Translations under genes and position numbers: made by a program
Part shown: one piece after another, positions 54,797-64,000 of the stretch
Layout: every line of letters starts with the position of its first letter
How positions within the stretch are numbered: the stretch's first letter is position 1
Source of the DNA: an uncultured Prevotellaceae bacterium
GTDB taxonomy: Bacteria; Bacteroidota; Bacteroidia; Bacteroidales; Bacteroidaceae
Reading direction: 5' to 3'
Assembly (NCBI GenBank): GCA_900319385.1
Contig: ONOG01000007.1
Coordinates: forward strand, 1-64,000
Length of the DNA stretch: 64,000 bases
The notes under the pieces: model-generated
Database searches by the model: none
The model's input: only the letters and a program-made list of their open reading frames with translations
What the model was told of the DNA's origin: nothing

Positions 54797-56476
54797 ATGG
54801 AACAGACAGCGAAACAGCAAAGTGTGCCAAACACATTACAGATTTTTTGCAAAAATACTAAAAATTCGGATAACTTCGCATTCGGAACGACACTTTTGCA
54901 AATTTACGAGCATTTTCAGCCAAAATTAACCCGAAAACCGCTCTGTGCAGCTATCAACAACCGGCTGGAGGGGCTCACCTTCCGTGTATTCGGCAACAAG
55001 CAGGTCGAATTTCTTGACTGTACCAGTGCCGAAGGCCGCAAAGTGTATATGCGCTCGCTGGAGTTTGTGCTCTACAAAGCGGTGGAGGACCTCTACCCAG
55101 GCACCACACTGACCATCGAGGCACCTGTGTCGAAAGGCTATTACTTCCTGCTCGACGGCATCGAGACCACCCTCGACGTGGTGCAGCGACTGCGGCAGCG
55201 AATGCGTGAAATCATAGCCGAGGGCCATCGCTTCCACCGTCTGGAACGGCCGACGGAGGAGGTTGCCGAGCTGTTCCGTGCACACGGACAGAAGGACAAA
55301 GCCATCCTGATCGAAAGTCTGGGCAAGCTCTACTGCCACTACTACCGGCTGTGCGACACCTACGACTACTACTACGGGCCGCTCGTTCCCTCGACCGACT
55401 TTCTCGACGAGTTCGACCTCGTGCGCTACTACAACGGCATGCTCCTCCGCATTCCGCGCGAGGAAGGAAAGATACCCGAGATCGTGAAGCAGGAAAAGAT
55501 GCTCGGTGCCTTCCAGGACGACCACCAGCTGCAGAAACGTCTCGGCATGACCACCGTCGGCCACCTCAACGTTCTCACACAGAAACAGCTGGCCGGCGCC
55601 GCCATCAAGGTGGCCGAAGCCTTGCAAGAGAAAAAAGTGGCGAAGATTGCGGAGCAGATTGCCGAACGGCCCGACGTGCGCGTCATCCTCATCTCCGGCC
55701 CTTCGTCGAGCGGCAAGACGACGTTTAGCAAGCGATTGCTCATCCAACTCATGACCTGCGGACTCGTGCCCCGCCTCATCTCGCTCGACAACTACTTTGT
55801 CGATCGTGAGCTGACACCGCGCGACGAGAACGGCGACTACGACTACGAACACATCGAGTCGCTCAACCTGCCCCTCTTCCGGCAGCAGCTGCGTCAGCTG
55901 CTCGACGGCGAGGAGGTGGAACTTCCGCGCTACGACTTCCCCACGGGAAAATCGCAGCCCAGCGGCGAACGTCTGCAACTGTCGGAGGGCACCGTGCTCA
56001 TCATGGAAGGCATACACGCCCTCAATCCGCTCCTCACCGAGGGCATACCCGAGGAAGCCAAATTCCGAATCTACGTTTCGGCTCTCACCAGCATCAAACT
56101 CGACGGCCACAATTACATCCCGACCACCATCAACCGGCTCATCCGCCGCATCGTACGCGACAACAAATACCGCGGCACCAGCGCACGGCAGACGCTCGAA
56201 CGCTGGCACAGCGTGCGGCTGGGCGAGGAGCGCTGGATTTTCCCCTACCAGGAGAATGCCGACGTGATGTTCAATTCGGCGCTCATCTACGAACTCGCCG
56301 TGCTGCGCAACCACGCACTGCCGCTGCTCGAAAGCGTGCCTGAAAACTGTGATGCCTACCTCACCGCATCGCACATCCACAGTTTCCTCCACTACTTCCA
56401 GCCCATCAGCGACGAAGAACTGCCTCCCACCTCGCTGCTGCGCGAGTTCCTCGGCGGCTCATCCTTCCACTATTAA
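54797..56476 (+). CDS. Uridine kinase-like nucleoside kinase with N-terminal TGS/ThrRS-like domains
   Basis: 559 aa. Residues about 60-270 resemble the TGS plus 'second additional domain' of threonyl-tRNA synthetase (SKGYYFLLDG, HRFHRLERP). From about 290 there is a uridine kinase/PRK P-loop domain: ISGPSSSGKTTFSKRL (Walker A), SLDNYFVDRELTP, YDFPTGKSQPSGERL and VLIMEGIHALNP. This fused arrangement is common in Bacteroidetes and Firmicutes and is annotated as nucleoside kinase; it would phosphorylate a nucleoside in salvage. A TAACTTGC sequence at 54761 is a weak -7 candidate. A terminator follows at 56526. Confidence 0.9.
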   Translation: MEQTAKQQSVPNTLQIFCKNTKNSDNFAFGTTLLQIYEHFQPKLTRKPLCAAINNRLEGLTFRVFGNKQVEFLDCTSAEGRKVYMRSLEFVLYKAVEDLYPGTTLTIEAPVSKGYYFLLDGIETTLDVVQRLRQRMREIIAEGHRFHRLERPTEEVAELFRAHGQKDKAILIESLGKLYCHYYRLCDTYDYYYGPLVPSTDFLDEFDLVRYYNGMLLRIPREEGKIPEIVKQEKMLGAFQDDHQLQKRLGMTTVGHLNVLTQKQLAGAAIKVAEALQEKKVAKIAEQIAERPDVRVILISGPSSSGKTTFSKRLLIQLMTCGLVPRLISLDNYFVDRELTPRDENGDYDYEHIESLNLPLFRQQLRQLLDGEEVELPRYDFPTGKSQPSGERLQLSEGTVLIMEGIHALNPLLTEGIPEEAKFRIYVSALTSIKLDGHNYIPTTINRLIRRIVRDNKYRGTSARQTLERWHSVRLGEERWIFPYQENADVMFNSALIYELAVLRNHALPLLESVPENCDAYLTASHIHSFLHYFQPISDEELPPTSLLREFLGGSSFHY

Positions 56477-56525
56477 ACCACCTCATCCGCGTTGTCCATA
56501 CTGGACGACCATGCGTAGAAACAGA

Positions 56526-56563
56526 AAACTCCGCACCGAGACGCTTGACTCGGTGCGGAGTTT
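56526..56563. terminator. Bidirectional terminator between the nucleoside kinase gene and gpmI
   Basis: A 15-bp perfect stem AAACTCCGCACCGAG/CTCGGTGCGGAGTTT with an 8-nt loop; T-rich on both exits. Confidence 0.85.
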
Positions 56564-56595
56564 CTGCATTTACAGGACGTTGTCTGCCCCGTTCG

Positions 56596-58131
56596 TCAGC
56601 CCTCAATCAGGCAGCTGCCCGTCATGTCCTTCGGCTGCTCGAGGCCCATGATGTGGAGAATGGTGGGTGCCACGTCGGCCAGGCGTCCGCTGTGGATGCG
56701 CGCCGAGTTGTTGTCGGTGACATAGATGACGGGCACGGGGTTGAGCGAGTGTGCGGTGTTGGGGGTGCCGTCGGGGTTGATGGCGTTGTCGGCATTGCCG
56801 TGGTCGGCAATGATGAGCACCTCGTAGTCGTTCTGCTTCGCCGTTTCGACGACGTCGCGCACGCAGTTGTCAACGGCATGCACGGCCTTGGCGATGGCAT
56901 TGTAAACGCCGGTGTGGCCCACCATGTCGCCGTTGGCAAAGTTGACGACGATGAAGTCGTACTGCTGTGTGGTGATGGCGGCGCAGAGCTTGTCCTTTAC
57001 CTCGTAGGCCGACATTTCGGGCTTGAGGTCGTAGGTAGCCACCTTCGGCGAGGCGACGAGGATGCGGTCCTCACCCTCGTAGGGGGCTTCTCGTCCGCCG
57101 TTGAAGAAGAACGTGACGTGGGCATACTTCTCTGTCTCGGCCGTGTGAAGCTGGCGCTTGCCCAGGCTGGAGAGGTATTCGCCGAGCGTGTTGTCCACAT
57201 TTTCCTTCGGGAAGAGGATGTGTACGCCCTTGAACGAGGCGTCGTAGGGAGTCATGCAGAAGTATTGCAGGCCCGGGATGGTGTGCATCTGCTGTTCGGG
57301 CATGTCCTGCTGCGTGAGCACGATGGTCAGTTCCTTGGCGCGGTCGTTGCGGTAGTTGAAGAAGATGACCACGTCGCCCTCCTTGATACGTCCGTCGCAG
57401 TTGGCATTGACCAGCGGTTCCATGAATTCGTCGGTGTTCTTATGGTCTTCCGAGTCGGTGTCGTAGCACGACTGCACACCTTCGACCATGTCGGTGCAGA
57501 GCCGTCCCTTGCCCTCGACGAGCTGGTCGTAGGCCACCTTCACACGCTCCCAGCGCTTGTCGCGGTCCATGGCGTAGAAACGGCCGATGATCGACGCGAT
57601 GTGTCCGGTGCCCACCGTGTCAATGTGCTTCTGGAGGTCGGCGATGAAGCCCTTGCCCGACTTCGGGTCGGTGTCGCGTCCGTCCATGAAGCAGTGGACG
57701 TAGGTGTTCGCAACGCCATACTCGTGTGCGATGTCGATGAGCTTGAACAGATGGTCGAGCGACGAGTGGACACCACCGGTCGAGGTGAGGCCCATGAGGT
57801 GGATGCTCTTGCCCGTCTGCTGGGCATAGCTGTAGGCACGCTTGATTTCGGGGTTCTCCAGAATCGAGCCGTCTTTGCAGGCGCGGTTAATCTTGACCAG
57901 GTCCTGATAGACAATACGTCCGGCTCCGATGTTGAGGTGACCCACCTCGGAGTTGCCCATCTGGCCATCGGGCAGACCTACGTCCTCGCCGCTAGCATCG
58001 AGGTGTGCGTGCGGACTGACAGCGTTCAGATAGTCGAGATACGGCGTTGGGGTGCGGAAAATCACGTCACCCTCGCCTTGGTTGCCGATTCCCCATCCGT
58101 CGAGAATCATCAGAATTGCTTTTTTTGCCAT
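56596..58131 (-). CDS. gpmI: 2,3-bisphosphoglycerate-independent phosphoglycerate mutase
   Basis: 511 aa from the ATG at 58131 ([14 protein letters not shown]); the ATG at 58164 adds 11 atypical residues. It interconverts 3- and 2-phosphoglycerate in glycolysis and needs Mn2+. Seen: metal-binding D11 in LDGWG, the phospho-serine Ser61 in [38 protein letters not shown], and the C-terminal IADHGNAD with DH metal ligands. Family length. Its promoter at 58175 has a degenerate duplicate further upstream. Confidence 0.97.
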   Translation of the reverse strand: MAKKAILMILDGWGIGNQGEGDVIFRTPTPYLDYLNAVSPHAHLDASGEDVGLPDGQMGNSEVGHLNIGAGRIVYQDLVKINRACKDGSILENPEIKRAYSYAQQTGKSIHLMGLTSTGGVHSSLDHLFKLIDIAHEYGVANTYVHCFMDGRDTDPKSGKGFIADLQKHIDTVGTGHIASIIGRFYAMDRDKRWERVKVAYDQLVEGKGRLCTDMVEGVQSCYDTDSEDHKNTDEFMEPLVNANCDGRIKEGDVVIFFNYRNDRAKELTIVLTQQDMPEQQMHTIPGLQYFCMTPYDASFKGVHILFPKENVDNTLGEYLSSLGKRQLHTAETEKYAHVTFFFNGGREAPYEGEDRILVASPKVATYDLKPEMSAYEVKDKLCAAITTQQYDFIVVNFANGDMVGHTGVYNAIAKAVHAVDNCVRDVVETAKQNDYEVLIIADHGNADNAINPDGTPNTAHSLNPVPVIYVTDNNSARIHSGRLADVAPTILHIMGLEQPKDMTGSCLIEG

Positions 58132-58174
58132 AGTGTATATGATATAATAGTGAATATTGCGCACATTTGCGGCT

Positions 58175-58183
58175 GCAAAGTTA
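58175..58183 (-). promoter_or_regulatory. -7 box of gpmI
   Basis: Minus-strand TAACTTTGC, 44 bp upstream of the ATG. The adjoining sequence is duplicated (see 58183-58327). Confidence 0.75.
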
Positions 58184-58327
58184 CGGAAAAACGAGGGGAA
58201 TGCAAAATATAAATGCTGGCATTTTTATTTTCATTCCCGAGTGCAAGTAACTTCGGCGAAGCCAAAGCTACGGAAAAAACGAGGGGAATGCAAAATATAA
58301 ATGCTCGCATTCTTATTTTTATTTTCG
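58183..58327. repeat. Direct duplication of the gpmI promoter region
   Basis: 58183-58239 and 58270-58327 are about 57-bp direct repeats with few differences (ACGGAAAAA.CGAGGGG, ATGCAAAATATAAATGCT). The duplicate also carries a decayed -7 box (CAAAGCTA). Confidence 0.8.
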
Positions 58328-58383
58328 ACCCGTGCCCGCTGGATTCTCGCCGCCGAGGCTTTCAAAAACGGATGAACCGCAGA

Positions 58384-58586
58384 CAAAACTCAAAATCTCA
58401 GTGAGATTTTCAAAAATCACACTGAGATTTCTGTAAATTTCATTGAGATTCCTACAAATCTCACAGAGATTTTGAGTCTGTTCCGCAGCATGGACCACTT
58501 TCTGGTGCAGCGTCAGCGGTTTTCGGCTGGGGATGCGGTGGGTTTCGGCTGGGGATGCGGTGGGTTTCGGCTGGGGATGAGCAGGG
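58384..58586. repeat. Two-module intergenic repeat element, copy 3
   Basis: AT-rich module of four 21-bp units filling 58393-58476 exactly, core AAATCTCA.TGAGATTT, with long outer inverted ends (CTCAAAATCTC/GAGATTTTGAG and CCGCAGA/TTCCGCAG). After a 44-bp spacer comes a GC-rich module of three 22-bp units at 58521-58542, 58543-58564 and 58565-58586 (TTTCGGCTGGGGATGCGGTG). The module order is reversed relative to copies 1 and 2, and the GC unit sequence differs. Located between gpmI and the regulator at 58659. Confidence 0.8.
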
Positions 58587-58658
58587 GTGATAGCACGGCG
58601 GTGAGGGGTGAGGACGCCTGCGCTCCGACACAGAAAGGGCAAAGACTCAGGAACTTAC

Positions 58659-61055
58659 CTACGCTTCGTCAGCCGTCTTTCCCTCGCGATACTCCTTGGG
58701 CGTCACGCCGAACAGGCGGGCGAAGCACTGGCTGAAGTAGCGCGGAGTCTGGAATCCGACACGCTGACCTATCTTCGCCACGCTGTCGGACGACTCGGTG
58801 AGCAGCTGCGCGGCGCGCTTCAGGCGGACGCTGCGCATGAATTCGTTGGGCGTGATGCCCAGCAGCGTCTGCATCCGTTTGTACAAATTGGCTCGGCTCA
58901 TGCCGATGTCGCGCGCCAGGAGGTCAACCGTGTAGTCGGCGTTGTCGAGGTTCCGCTCGATATATTTCATCATCTGCTGAACGAGTTTCTCCTCTTCGGC
59001 ATTGGTGCCGATGCGGCTGCTATCGACTCCGACCGCCTGCACGAAATGGCGACGCGCCTCTTCGCGCAGTTCGAAGAGCTGGTTCACGCGCTGTTCGTTC
59101 TCGCGCTCAAGCCGTGCCTGCCGCTTCTGCCAGTAGTTGTGCAGGAGCCAGAAGGCCAGCGCAAGGCCGACGAGGACATAGAGCGCCAGCGCCCACCAGG
59201 TGGTCCACCACGGCGGCCGCACGACGAAGGTTTTGCGCCAGGTCGGTCCCCACTCGCCGTCGCCCAGCGAGGCCTGCACCTCGAAGGTGTAGGTGCCAGG
59301 GCGCAAGGCATTGTAGCGCACGTCGGCCACAGCCCCATAGCTGAGCGTGAACTCGCGCTCGAGGCCGAGCAGGCGGTAGCGATACTGCGTGTGTTCGGGG
59401 GTGGCATAGTTGAGTGCCGAGAGTCGCAGTTCGAGATAGTTTTGGTTGTGGTCGAGACTGAGGGTCAGCGTGTCGAGGGGCATCTCCTCGCCACCGATGT
59501 GCAGGCCGACCAGCACGCACGACGGCTGGACCAGCCGTTCGGAGAATCCGTCGGTGCTGAACGTCACCATGCCGAGCGGCGTGGCGAACCACACCTGTCC
59601 GTCGGGCATCATGCACACACCGCGCTCCATCAGTTCGACGGCCGGCACACCTTCCGAGGCGCCGAGCCAGCGCACCGACACCTGGCGGTCGTTCTCCGTC
59701 CCGCTCAGTTCGATGCGGTCGATGCCCTGCGACGTGCCCACCCACAGCCGTCCGTTGCGGTCCTCCGCCAGGCTCTGGATGCAGCTGTTCGACAGGCCGT
59801 CGGCCTCCGTCAGGCGACGTGTGTGCTGCCCATCGACCAGCAACAGGCCGTTCTGTGTACCGAGCCACAGGCGACCGTGCGTGTCGCGCAGGCAAGCATT
59901 GTATTTACGGGTATAGCGCTCCATCTCGAGGGCGGGCGCAAACGAGCGAATGGTGTCCTCCACCGTGTTGAGCACGAAGGCCCCGTTCTGGGTGCACACC
60001 AGCACCTCGTCGGTCGATCCGGCGCGCAGCGGGGTGGCACAGATGACGATGCGGTAGTTCTCGAGCGACGGGATGCGGTCGGTCAGCAACTGCATGTGGC
60101 TGTTGCGCAGGCTGAAGTAGCCGAGCGAGTGGCGCACGTTGCACAGGAGCACACGGTCGGTGTCGAGGGGCTGCGCCACGCGCATGTGGTTGTGCAGCAG
60201 TCCCGTGCTGTTGCCCGTATCATAAAGACTCAGCTGGCCGTCGGCATAGACGTACAGGCCCTGCGACGTGCAGACGAAGATGCGCCCCTGCGCATCGGCC
60301 TGCATCTCGGAGCAAGAGATGTTGCCCGTCGCCAAAGTCTGGACGACCCGACGCTCGCGACAGTCGAACAGCCCGATGAAGTGTTCGCCCGCGACGAGCA
60401 TGTGGTCGCGATCGACCATCGCCATGTGCCGCACCACGTCACCGTCGGTTGCCTGCACCAGCTCCACGCGCTGACGCTCGGGACGCACATACAGGATGCC
60501 GCTCGAGCGCGTTCCGAACCACTGTCCCCCCTGGCGGTCGCGACACCAGGCCGAGAGCTGCTCGCCGTCGAGGGGTGTGCCTACCACCATATCGACGAAG
60601 GGTGGCCAGTGGGGAGCCATCAAGTCCTTATAGACCTGCGCCGCCGAGTCGCCGTCTTCGTTGACGAACTGGCGGACGCGCACCTCGGACAGACGCGGCT
60701 CGTAGTCGTAGCGGAAACGGCGCGAACGGGCGTCGAACAGGTAGAGCGAGTAGTAATCTTTCACCCACAAGAGGGAGTCGCCCTGCCACAAGACCGCGTG
60801 GTTGCCGAAGCGAGGCAGGGCCCTGATGCTGTCCATACGGCAGTCGAGCGGCAGAAATCTCTGGCCGTCGCTCAGATAGAACATACCTTCGGTGGCGACA
60901 AACACCTGACCGTTGGGCAGGGTTTCCAACAATCGGACCTGACCCGTCTGCAGTCCGTCGGTCGTCGTGAAGCGCACAAAAGCGGGTCGGTCGGCCTGTC
61001 CGTTTGCTCCAATCGGCAGCAAAGCCCACAGGAAAATGTACAGTAGATTTTTCAT
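58659..61055 (-). CDS. Transmembrane propeller/AraC regulator (HTCS-like without kinase)
   Basis: 798 aa from the ATG at 61055 (MKNLLYIFLWALLPIGANGQ signal peptide); 46 further residues to the ATG at 61193 are ignored because they precede the -7 box at 61075. Reg_prop-type propeller repeats (GRLWLGTQNGLLLVDG, GRLWVGTSQGIDRI) fill the periplasmic part, followed by a Y_Y_Y domain (YRYRLLGLEREF...), one membrane span (LALYVLVGLALAFWLL), a coiled coil, and an AraC domain at about 690-798 (VAKIGQRVGFQTPRYFSQCFARLFGVTPKEY). There is no histidine kinase or receiver. Divergent from the lyase gene at 61251, which it probably regulates in response to a glycan. Confidence 0.9.
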   Translation of the reverse strand: MKNLLYIFLWALLPIGANGQADRPAFVRFTTTDGLQTGQVRLLETLPNGQVFVATEGMFYLSDGQRFLPLDCRMDSIRALPRFGNHAVLWQGDSLLWVKDYYSLYLFDARSRRFRYDYEPRLSEVRVRQFVNEDGDSAAQVYKDLMAPHWPPFVDMVVGTPLDGEQLSAWCRDRQGGQWFGTRSSGILYVRPERQRVELVQATDGDVVRHMAMVDRDHMLVAGEHFIGLFDCRERRVVQTLATGNISCSEMQADAQGRIFVCTSQGLYVYADGQLSLYDTGNSTGLLHNHMRVAQPLDTDRVLLCNVRHSLGYFSLRNSHMQLLTDRIPSLENYRIVICATPLRAGSTDEVLVCTQNGAFVLNTVEDTIRSFAPALEMERYTRKYNACLRDTHGRLWLGTQNGLLLVDGQHTRRLTEADGLSNSCIQSLAEDRNGRLWVGTSQGIDRIELSGTENDRQVSVRWLGASEGVPAVELMERGVCMMPDGQVWFATPLGMVTFSTDGFSERLVQPSCVLVGLHIGGEEMPLDTLTLSLDHNQNYLELRLSALNYATPEHTQYRYRLLGLEREFTLSYGAVADVRYNALRPGTYTFEVQASLGDGEWGPTWRKTFVVRPPWWTTWWALALYVLVGLALAFWLLHNYWQKRQARLERENEQRVNQLFELREEARRHFVQAVGVDSSRIGTNAEEEKLVQQMMKYIERNLDNADYTVDLLARDIGMSRANLYKRMQTLLGITPNEFMRSVRLKRAAQLLTESSDSVAKIGQRVGFQTPRYFSQCFARLFGVTPKEYREGKTADEA

Positions 61056-61074
61056 GTCCACGGTTTTTTCGCCC

Positions 61075-61083
61075 TCAAAGGTA
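61075..61083 (-). promoter_or_regulatory. -7 box of the propeller-AraC regulator
   Basis: Minus-strand TACCTTTGA, 20 bp upstream of the ATG at 61055. Confidence 0.55.
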
Positions 61084-61212
61084 GCAAAATTGTCTAACAC
61101 TACGTGCAAAAATCGTCTAAAAAGCATGTAACAATTGTCTATTTTTACGATTTTTACATTTATTACGTGCGTTTTCAGACAGTTGTTACGCACTGTTTAT
61201 CAATAGATTCTA

Positions 61213-61221
61213 TAACTTTGC
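61213..61221 (+). promoter_or_regulatory. -7 box of the alginate-lyase-like gene
   Basis: TAACTTTGC, 30 bp ahead of the ATG at 61251. Confidence 0.75.
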
Positions 61222-61250
61222 GGCGGAAAAATCACCAACAACCTAATCTT

Positions 61251-64000
61251 ATGAAACGTTTTTTCACCCTCGCACTGAGCCTGATCCTCACGGCAACGTG
61301 CACGTTGGCACAGGAAAGCCACCTGCGCGCCAACTTCGACTTCGAGAATGTAAACAGCGAAGGCGTCTATGATCCCCTTTCAAAAGTGACGGCAAAATTG
61401 ATGAACAAGGCGACCGTCGAAGAGCAGGGTACGGGTCACGTGCTCAACCTGGGCACGCAAAACGGCTACCTGAACCTGACGCGCGCCTTCGGACGTGAAC
61501 TTTACGGTCTGGACGAGTTTACCATCTCCAGCAACTACTACGTCGATTCCAAGGCCGACATCACCGCCAACGGAAACTTCCTCTGGATGTTCTCGTCGGT
61601 GCAGACGGGCGGCGAATCGTCGGGCAAGTACATCGCCTATCGCCTCAATGTGCAGCGCTTTGCCTCTGCCACCGCCGGCTTTGCCTCCGAAGTCGGCATG
61701 GACATGGGACAGAAAAGCATACAGGGCCGCTGGGTCAACGTCATCTATCGCCAGAAGAATGACCGCGGCGAACTGCTCATCAACGGTCAAGTGGTGAATA
61801 AGGTGTCGGGCATGCCCAAGCCGAGTGAAGTCTATGACGGCTCAGCCCCCACCTTCTGCTGGATCGGACGCTCTCCCTTCTCGGGCGATGTGTACCTCAG
61901 CCAGACGCTGGTCGACGACATCCGCCTCTACGACGTCTCTATCGACAGCCAGACGGCACGCCAGCTGGCCAAGGCAGCTTCGGACAAGCAACTCGACTAT
62001 ATGTACGGCACGACGGGCGACTTCACGTCGCTGAAGCAGGCCGTCGACGACGCAAAGGCACTGCTTGCCGTGGCCGAGGCTGGCAACTACGCACCGGCAG
62101 CCGTGACGAACCTCAGCGCCGGCATCGAGTCAGCAGAGAAGGAAATCGCGCTGGGCAAGGCCTCGCAGAATTACATCGACGACATCCAGGCCGAACTGGC
62201 GAACCTCGTCAAAAAGGTGAATGCCTCGAAAGGCTTCACCAGCTTCACACCCATGGAGTTCACGGCAGGTCAGCAGGGCTTCGTACACCCCGGTGCACTG
62301 GTCACTCAGGCCGACATCGACCGTGCCAAGAAACTGATTTTCGAGGACAAGAACGAGTATATGCTACGCGCATGGCAAATCCTGTGCGACAACCAATGGT
62401 CGCAAGCTGGTGTTGCCACTTGGCCTACACCGACCGTACACCGCGCCGGTTCGGGCGACAACTATATGAATGCAGCCCGTGCGGCCCATGCTGCCTACCA
62501 GAACGCCCTGCGTTGGAAGATTAGCGGCGACCGAGCCCATGCCGACACATCGGTCGGTATCATGATGAACTGGTGCAGAGAGACCACTGCCGTGACGGGC
62601 AATACCAACGTCTCGCTCGCAGCCGGACTCTACGGCTACGAGTTTGCCAACGCCGCCGAACTGATGCGCGACTACGACGGATGGGCACGCGAAGACTTCG
62701 AACGCTTCAAGGAATGGATGGTACGTGTGTGGTACAACCCCGCCATCGACTTCCTGCGCCGACGCCACGACACCTGGATGAACTTCCGCTATCCCAGCAT
62801 TGGCGAGCGTCCGGGTCACTACTGGTCGAACTGGGGCCTCTGCAACGTGCTCTGCGTGATGTCGATTGGTATTCTCTGCGACGACGTCCACATGTATAAC
62901 CAGGGCGTTTCGTTCTACAAATATGACCACCAAGGCACGTTCGTAGCGGACCGCTCGACCCAGCCGATGATTTATAACGACGGTTGCGACGAGTTTATCG
63001 GAAACCTTGTCCCCGACGTCCTGCCCGACGAGCGCGGTCCCTTCGGCTACCTGGGCCAGATGCAGGAGTCGGGACGCGACCAGGGCCACGCCGTGATGGC
63101 ACTTGGCTGTGCCCTCGACATCTGTCAGATTGGTTTCAATCAGGGCGACGACCTCTTTGCCTACATGGACGACCGCATCGCAGCCGGCACCGAATTTGTG
63201 GCTGCGATGAACTTCGGCGGCGTTGCCGGCACCGACCTGCCGTGGCATCCCTACGAATATGCCGACTGCCGTGGCGTGCGTGGCTCCAGTTGGCAGATGT
63301 ATGGACCGAGCGATGCAGGGCTGGGTGAACGCCGTCCGATTTGGGATCGCGTGCGCGGCTACTACGAAGGACTGCGCGGCGTGCCGATGCAGTACAGCGA
63401 CGCAGCTGCGGCTGTCCTCTGCCCCGACGGTGGCGGTGGCAACTACAATGCACAGTCTGGTGGCTACGACCACTTGGGTTTCTCGTCGCTCACCCACTGG
63501 CGTCCGCTCATCGACAAGGCCGATGCCATCACTCCGCTCTCGGGTGACATTATCTATAAAGGGGAGACGCTGAAGAACCAGACCAACCTCGGCGGTCTGA
63601 AATACAAATACTTGCGCGGTTCCACCTTCGCCATTCCGGCCGACGGTGCCGAGATTACCCTCATTCCGCAACTGCCCGAGGGCGTGGAAGACACCGGACT
63701 GTGGAAGTGGGAAACGGGCGAGACGACTCGTCAAATCACCGTCCACGCCGACCACAGCTACATCTATCGCGTCACCTACACCGCAGCCAACGGCCGTCAG
63801 AGTCAGCAATCGTTTGCCATTGCTGTGGCGGGCGACGCCGAGCCCGACCCCATGCGCACACAGGTGACTGTGGGCGGTGAAGTGGAGCAGGCCACCGACG
63901 TGTCGGTGCTCAGCGGCTCCGACCTCATCCTCTTTGCAGAGGCTACCACGGGCTGGACGGACGAATACCTGTGGGACGACGGCACGAAGGCCACCACGAC
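61251..64000 (+). CDS. Secreted alginate-lyase-superfamily protein with LamG domain, 3' partial
   Basis: The frame is open from the ATG at 61251 to the window edge (about 916 residues, end not seen). Signal peptide MKRFFTLALSLILTATCTLA. Residues about 25-240 are a LamG/concanavalin-like domain (ELLINGQVVNKVSG; LVDDIRLYDVSI). A helical spacer follows. Residues about 340-720 look like the alpha-toroid of alginate/heparinase-type lyases (TQADIDRAKKLIFE, WKISGDRAHAD, NFRYPSIGERPGHYWSNWG, QMQESGRDQGHAVMALG), with His and Arg candidates in the last motif. Beyond lie Ig-like segments (WKWETGETTRQITVHADHSYIYRVTY). It would cleave an acidic polysaccharide outside the cytoplasm. The lyase family number and substrate are uncertain. 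Confidence 0.8.
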   Translation, partial: MKRFFTLALSLILTATCTLAQESHLRANFDFENVNSEGVYDPLSKVTAKLMNKATVEEQGTGHVLNLGTQNGYLNLTRAFGRELYGLDEFTISSNYYVDSKADITANGNFLWMFSSVQTGGESSGKYIAYRLNVQRFASATAGFASEVGMDMGQKSIQGRWVNVIYRQKNDRGELLINGQVVNKVSGMPKPSEVYDGSAPTFCWIGRSPFSGDVYLSQTLVDDIRLYDVSIDSQTARQLAKAASDKQLDYMYGTTGDFTSLKQAVDDAKALLAVAEAGNYAPAAVTNLSAGIESAEKEIALGKASQNYIDDIQAELANLVKKVNASKGFTSFTPMEFTAGQQGFVHPGALVTQADIDRAKKLIFEDKNEYMLRAWQILCDNQWSQAGVATWPTPTVHRAGSGDNYMNAARAAHAAYQNALRWKISGDRAHADTSVGIMMNWCRETTAVTGNTNVSLAAGLYGYEFANAAELMRDYDGWAREDFERFKEWMVRVWYNPAIDFLRRRHDTWMNFRYPSIGERPGHYWSNWGLCNVLCVMSIGILCDDVHMYNQGVSFYKYDHQGTFVADRSTQPMIYNDGCDEFIGNLVPDVLPDERGPFGYLGQMQESGRDQGHAVMALGCALDICQIGFNQGDDLFAYMDDRIAAGTEFVAAMNFGGVAGTDLPWHPYEYADCRGVRGSSWQMYGPSDAGLGERRPIWDRVRGYYEGLRGVPMQYSDAAAAVLCPDGGGGNYNAQSGGYDHLGFSSLTHWRPLIDKADAITPLSGDIIYKGETLKNQTNLGGLKYKYLRGSTFAIPADGAEITLIPQLPEGVEDTGLWKWETGETTRQITVHADHSYIYRVTYTAANGRQSQQSFAIAVAGDAEPDPMRTQVTVGGEVEQATDVSVLSGSDLILFAEATTGWTDEYLWDDGTKATT

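Noticed and set aside
62364..63809. 481-aa minus-strand frame opposite the alginate-lyase-like gene
   Set aside because: The plus frame is open to the window edge with signal peptide and lyase motifs; the minus frame is a shadow.

Overview
The window looks like chromosome from a GC-rich member of the Bacteroidales, most likely Prevotellaceae-like. The evidence is the recurrent TAnnTTTGC -7 boxes, the near absence of Shine-Dalgarno sites, a type IX secretion (T9SS) sorting domain, short 'GRR..KGxYIIxGKKVL.K' C-termini on large secreted proteins, transmembrane AraC regulators of the HTCS type, a FeoA-FeoB fusion, and numerous short intergenic repeats. No rRNA, tRNA, integrase, transposase gene or CRISPR array was seen.

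Layout. 1-8 kb: two large secreted enzymes, a repeat-rich sialidase-like/NodB deacetylase fusion (5' end outside the window) and a GH127/146-GH43 arabinosidase fusion. 8-13 kb: a Na/Pi cotransporter, hsp20 behind a near-perfect sigma-54 promoter, a 5'-truncated DUF4353 fragment and tyrS. 13-20 kb: a PIN toxin-antitoxin pair lodged in the 3' end of ribF between perfect 50-bp direct repeats, then dxs, trkA and trkH. 20-27 kb: a ricin/FN3/LamG glycoside hydrolase-like protein, an AAA-CYTH protein, an SDR oxidoreductase with uxuA (hexuronate catabolism), and a four-helix-bundle gene flanked on both sides by 108-bp arrays of a 9-bp CTAG repeat. 27-34 kb: a secreted-protein operon (1191-aa protein, 58-aa peptide, lipoprotein with a PI-PLC X domain), then a FISUMP-domain protein. 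34-39 kb: an iron/cofactor uptake group (FecCD permease, binding lipoprotein, FeoAB). 39-51 kb: two giant secreted proteins that carry tyrosine/lipid-phosphatase domains. 51-58 kb: a TPR-AraC regulator, a second Na/Pi cotransporter, a uridine-kinase-like gene and gpmI. 58-64 kb: a propeller-type AraC regulator divergent from an alginate-lyase-superfamily protein that runs off the right edge, which looks like the edge of a polysaccharide utilisation locus.

The most unusual content is non-coding. (1) A two-module intergenic element occurs three times: 3-4 GC-rich 22-bp repeats next to exactly four AT-rich 21-bp quasi-palindromic repeats (84 bp each time). (2) A 9-bp CTAG array family occurs four times; in three of these the stop codon of the adjacent gene sits at the same place in the unit and the array repeats in-frame stops. 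(3) The TA cassette in ribF is flanked by an exact 50-bp duplication. (4) Palindromic repeats have entered reading frames (the FeoA-FeoB linker, a phosphatase C-terminus, the uxuA 3' end).
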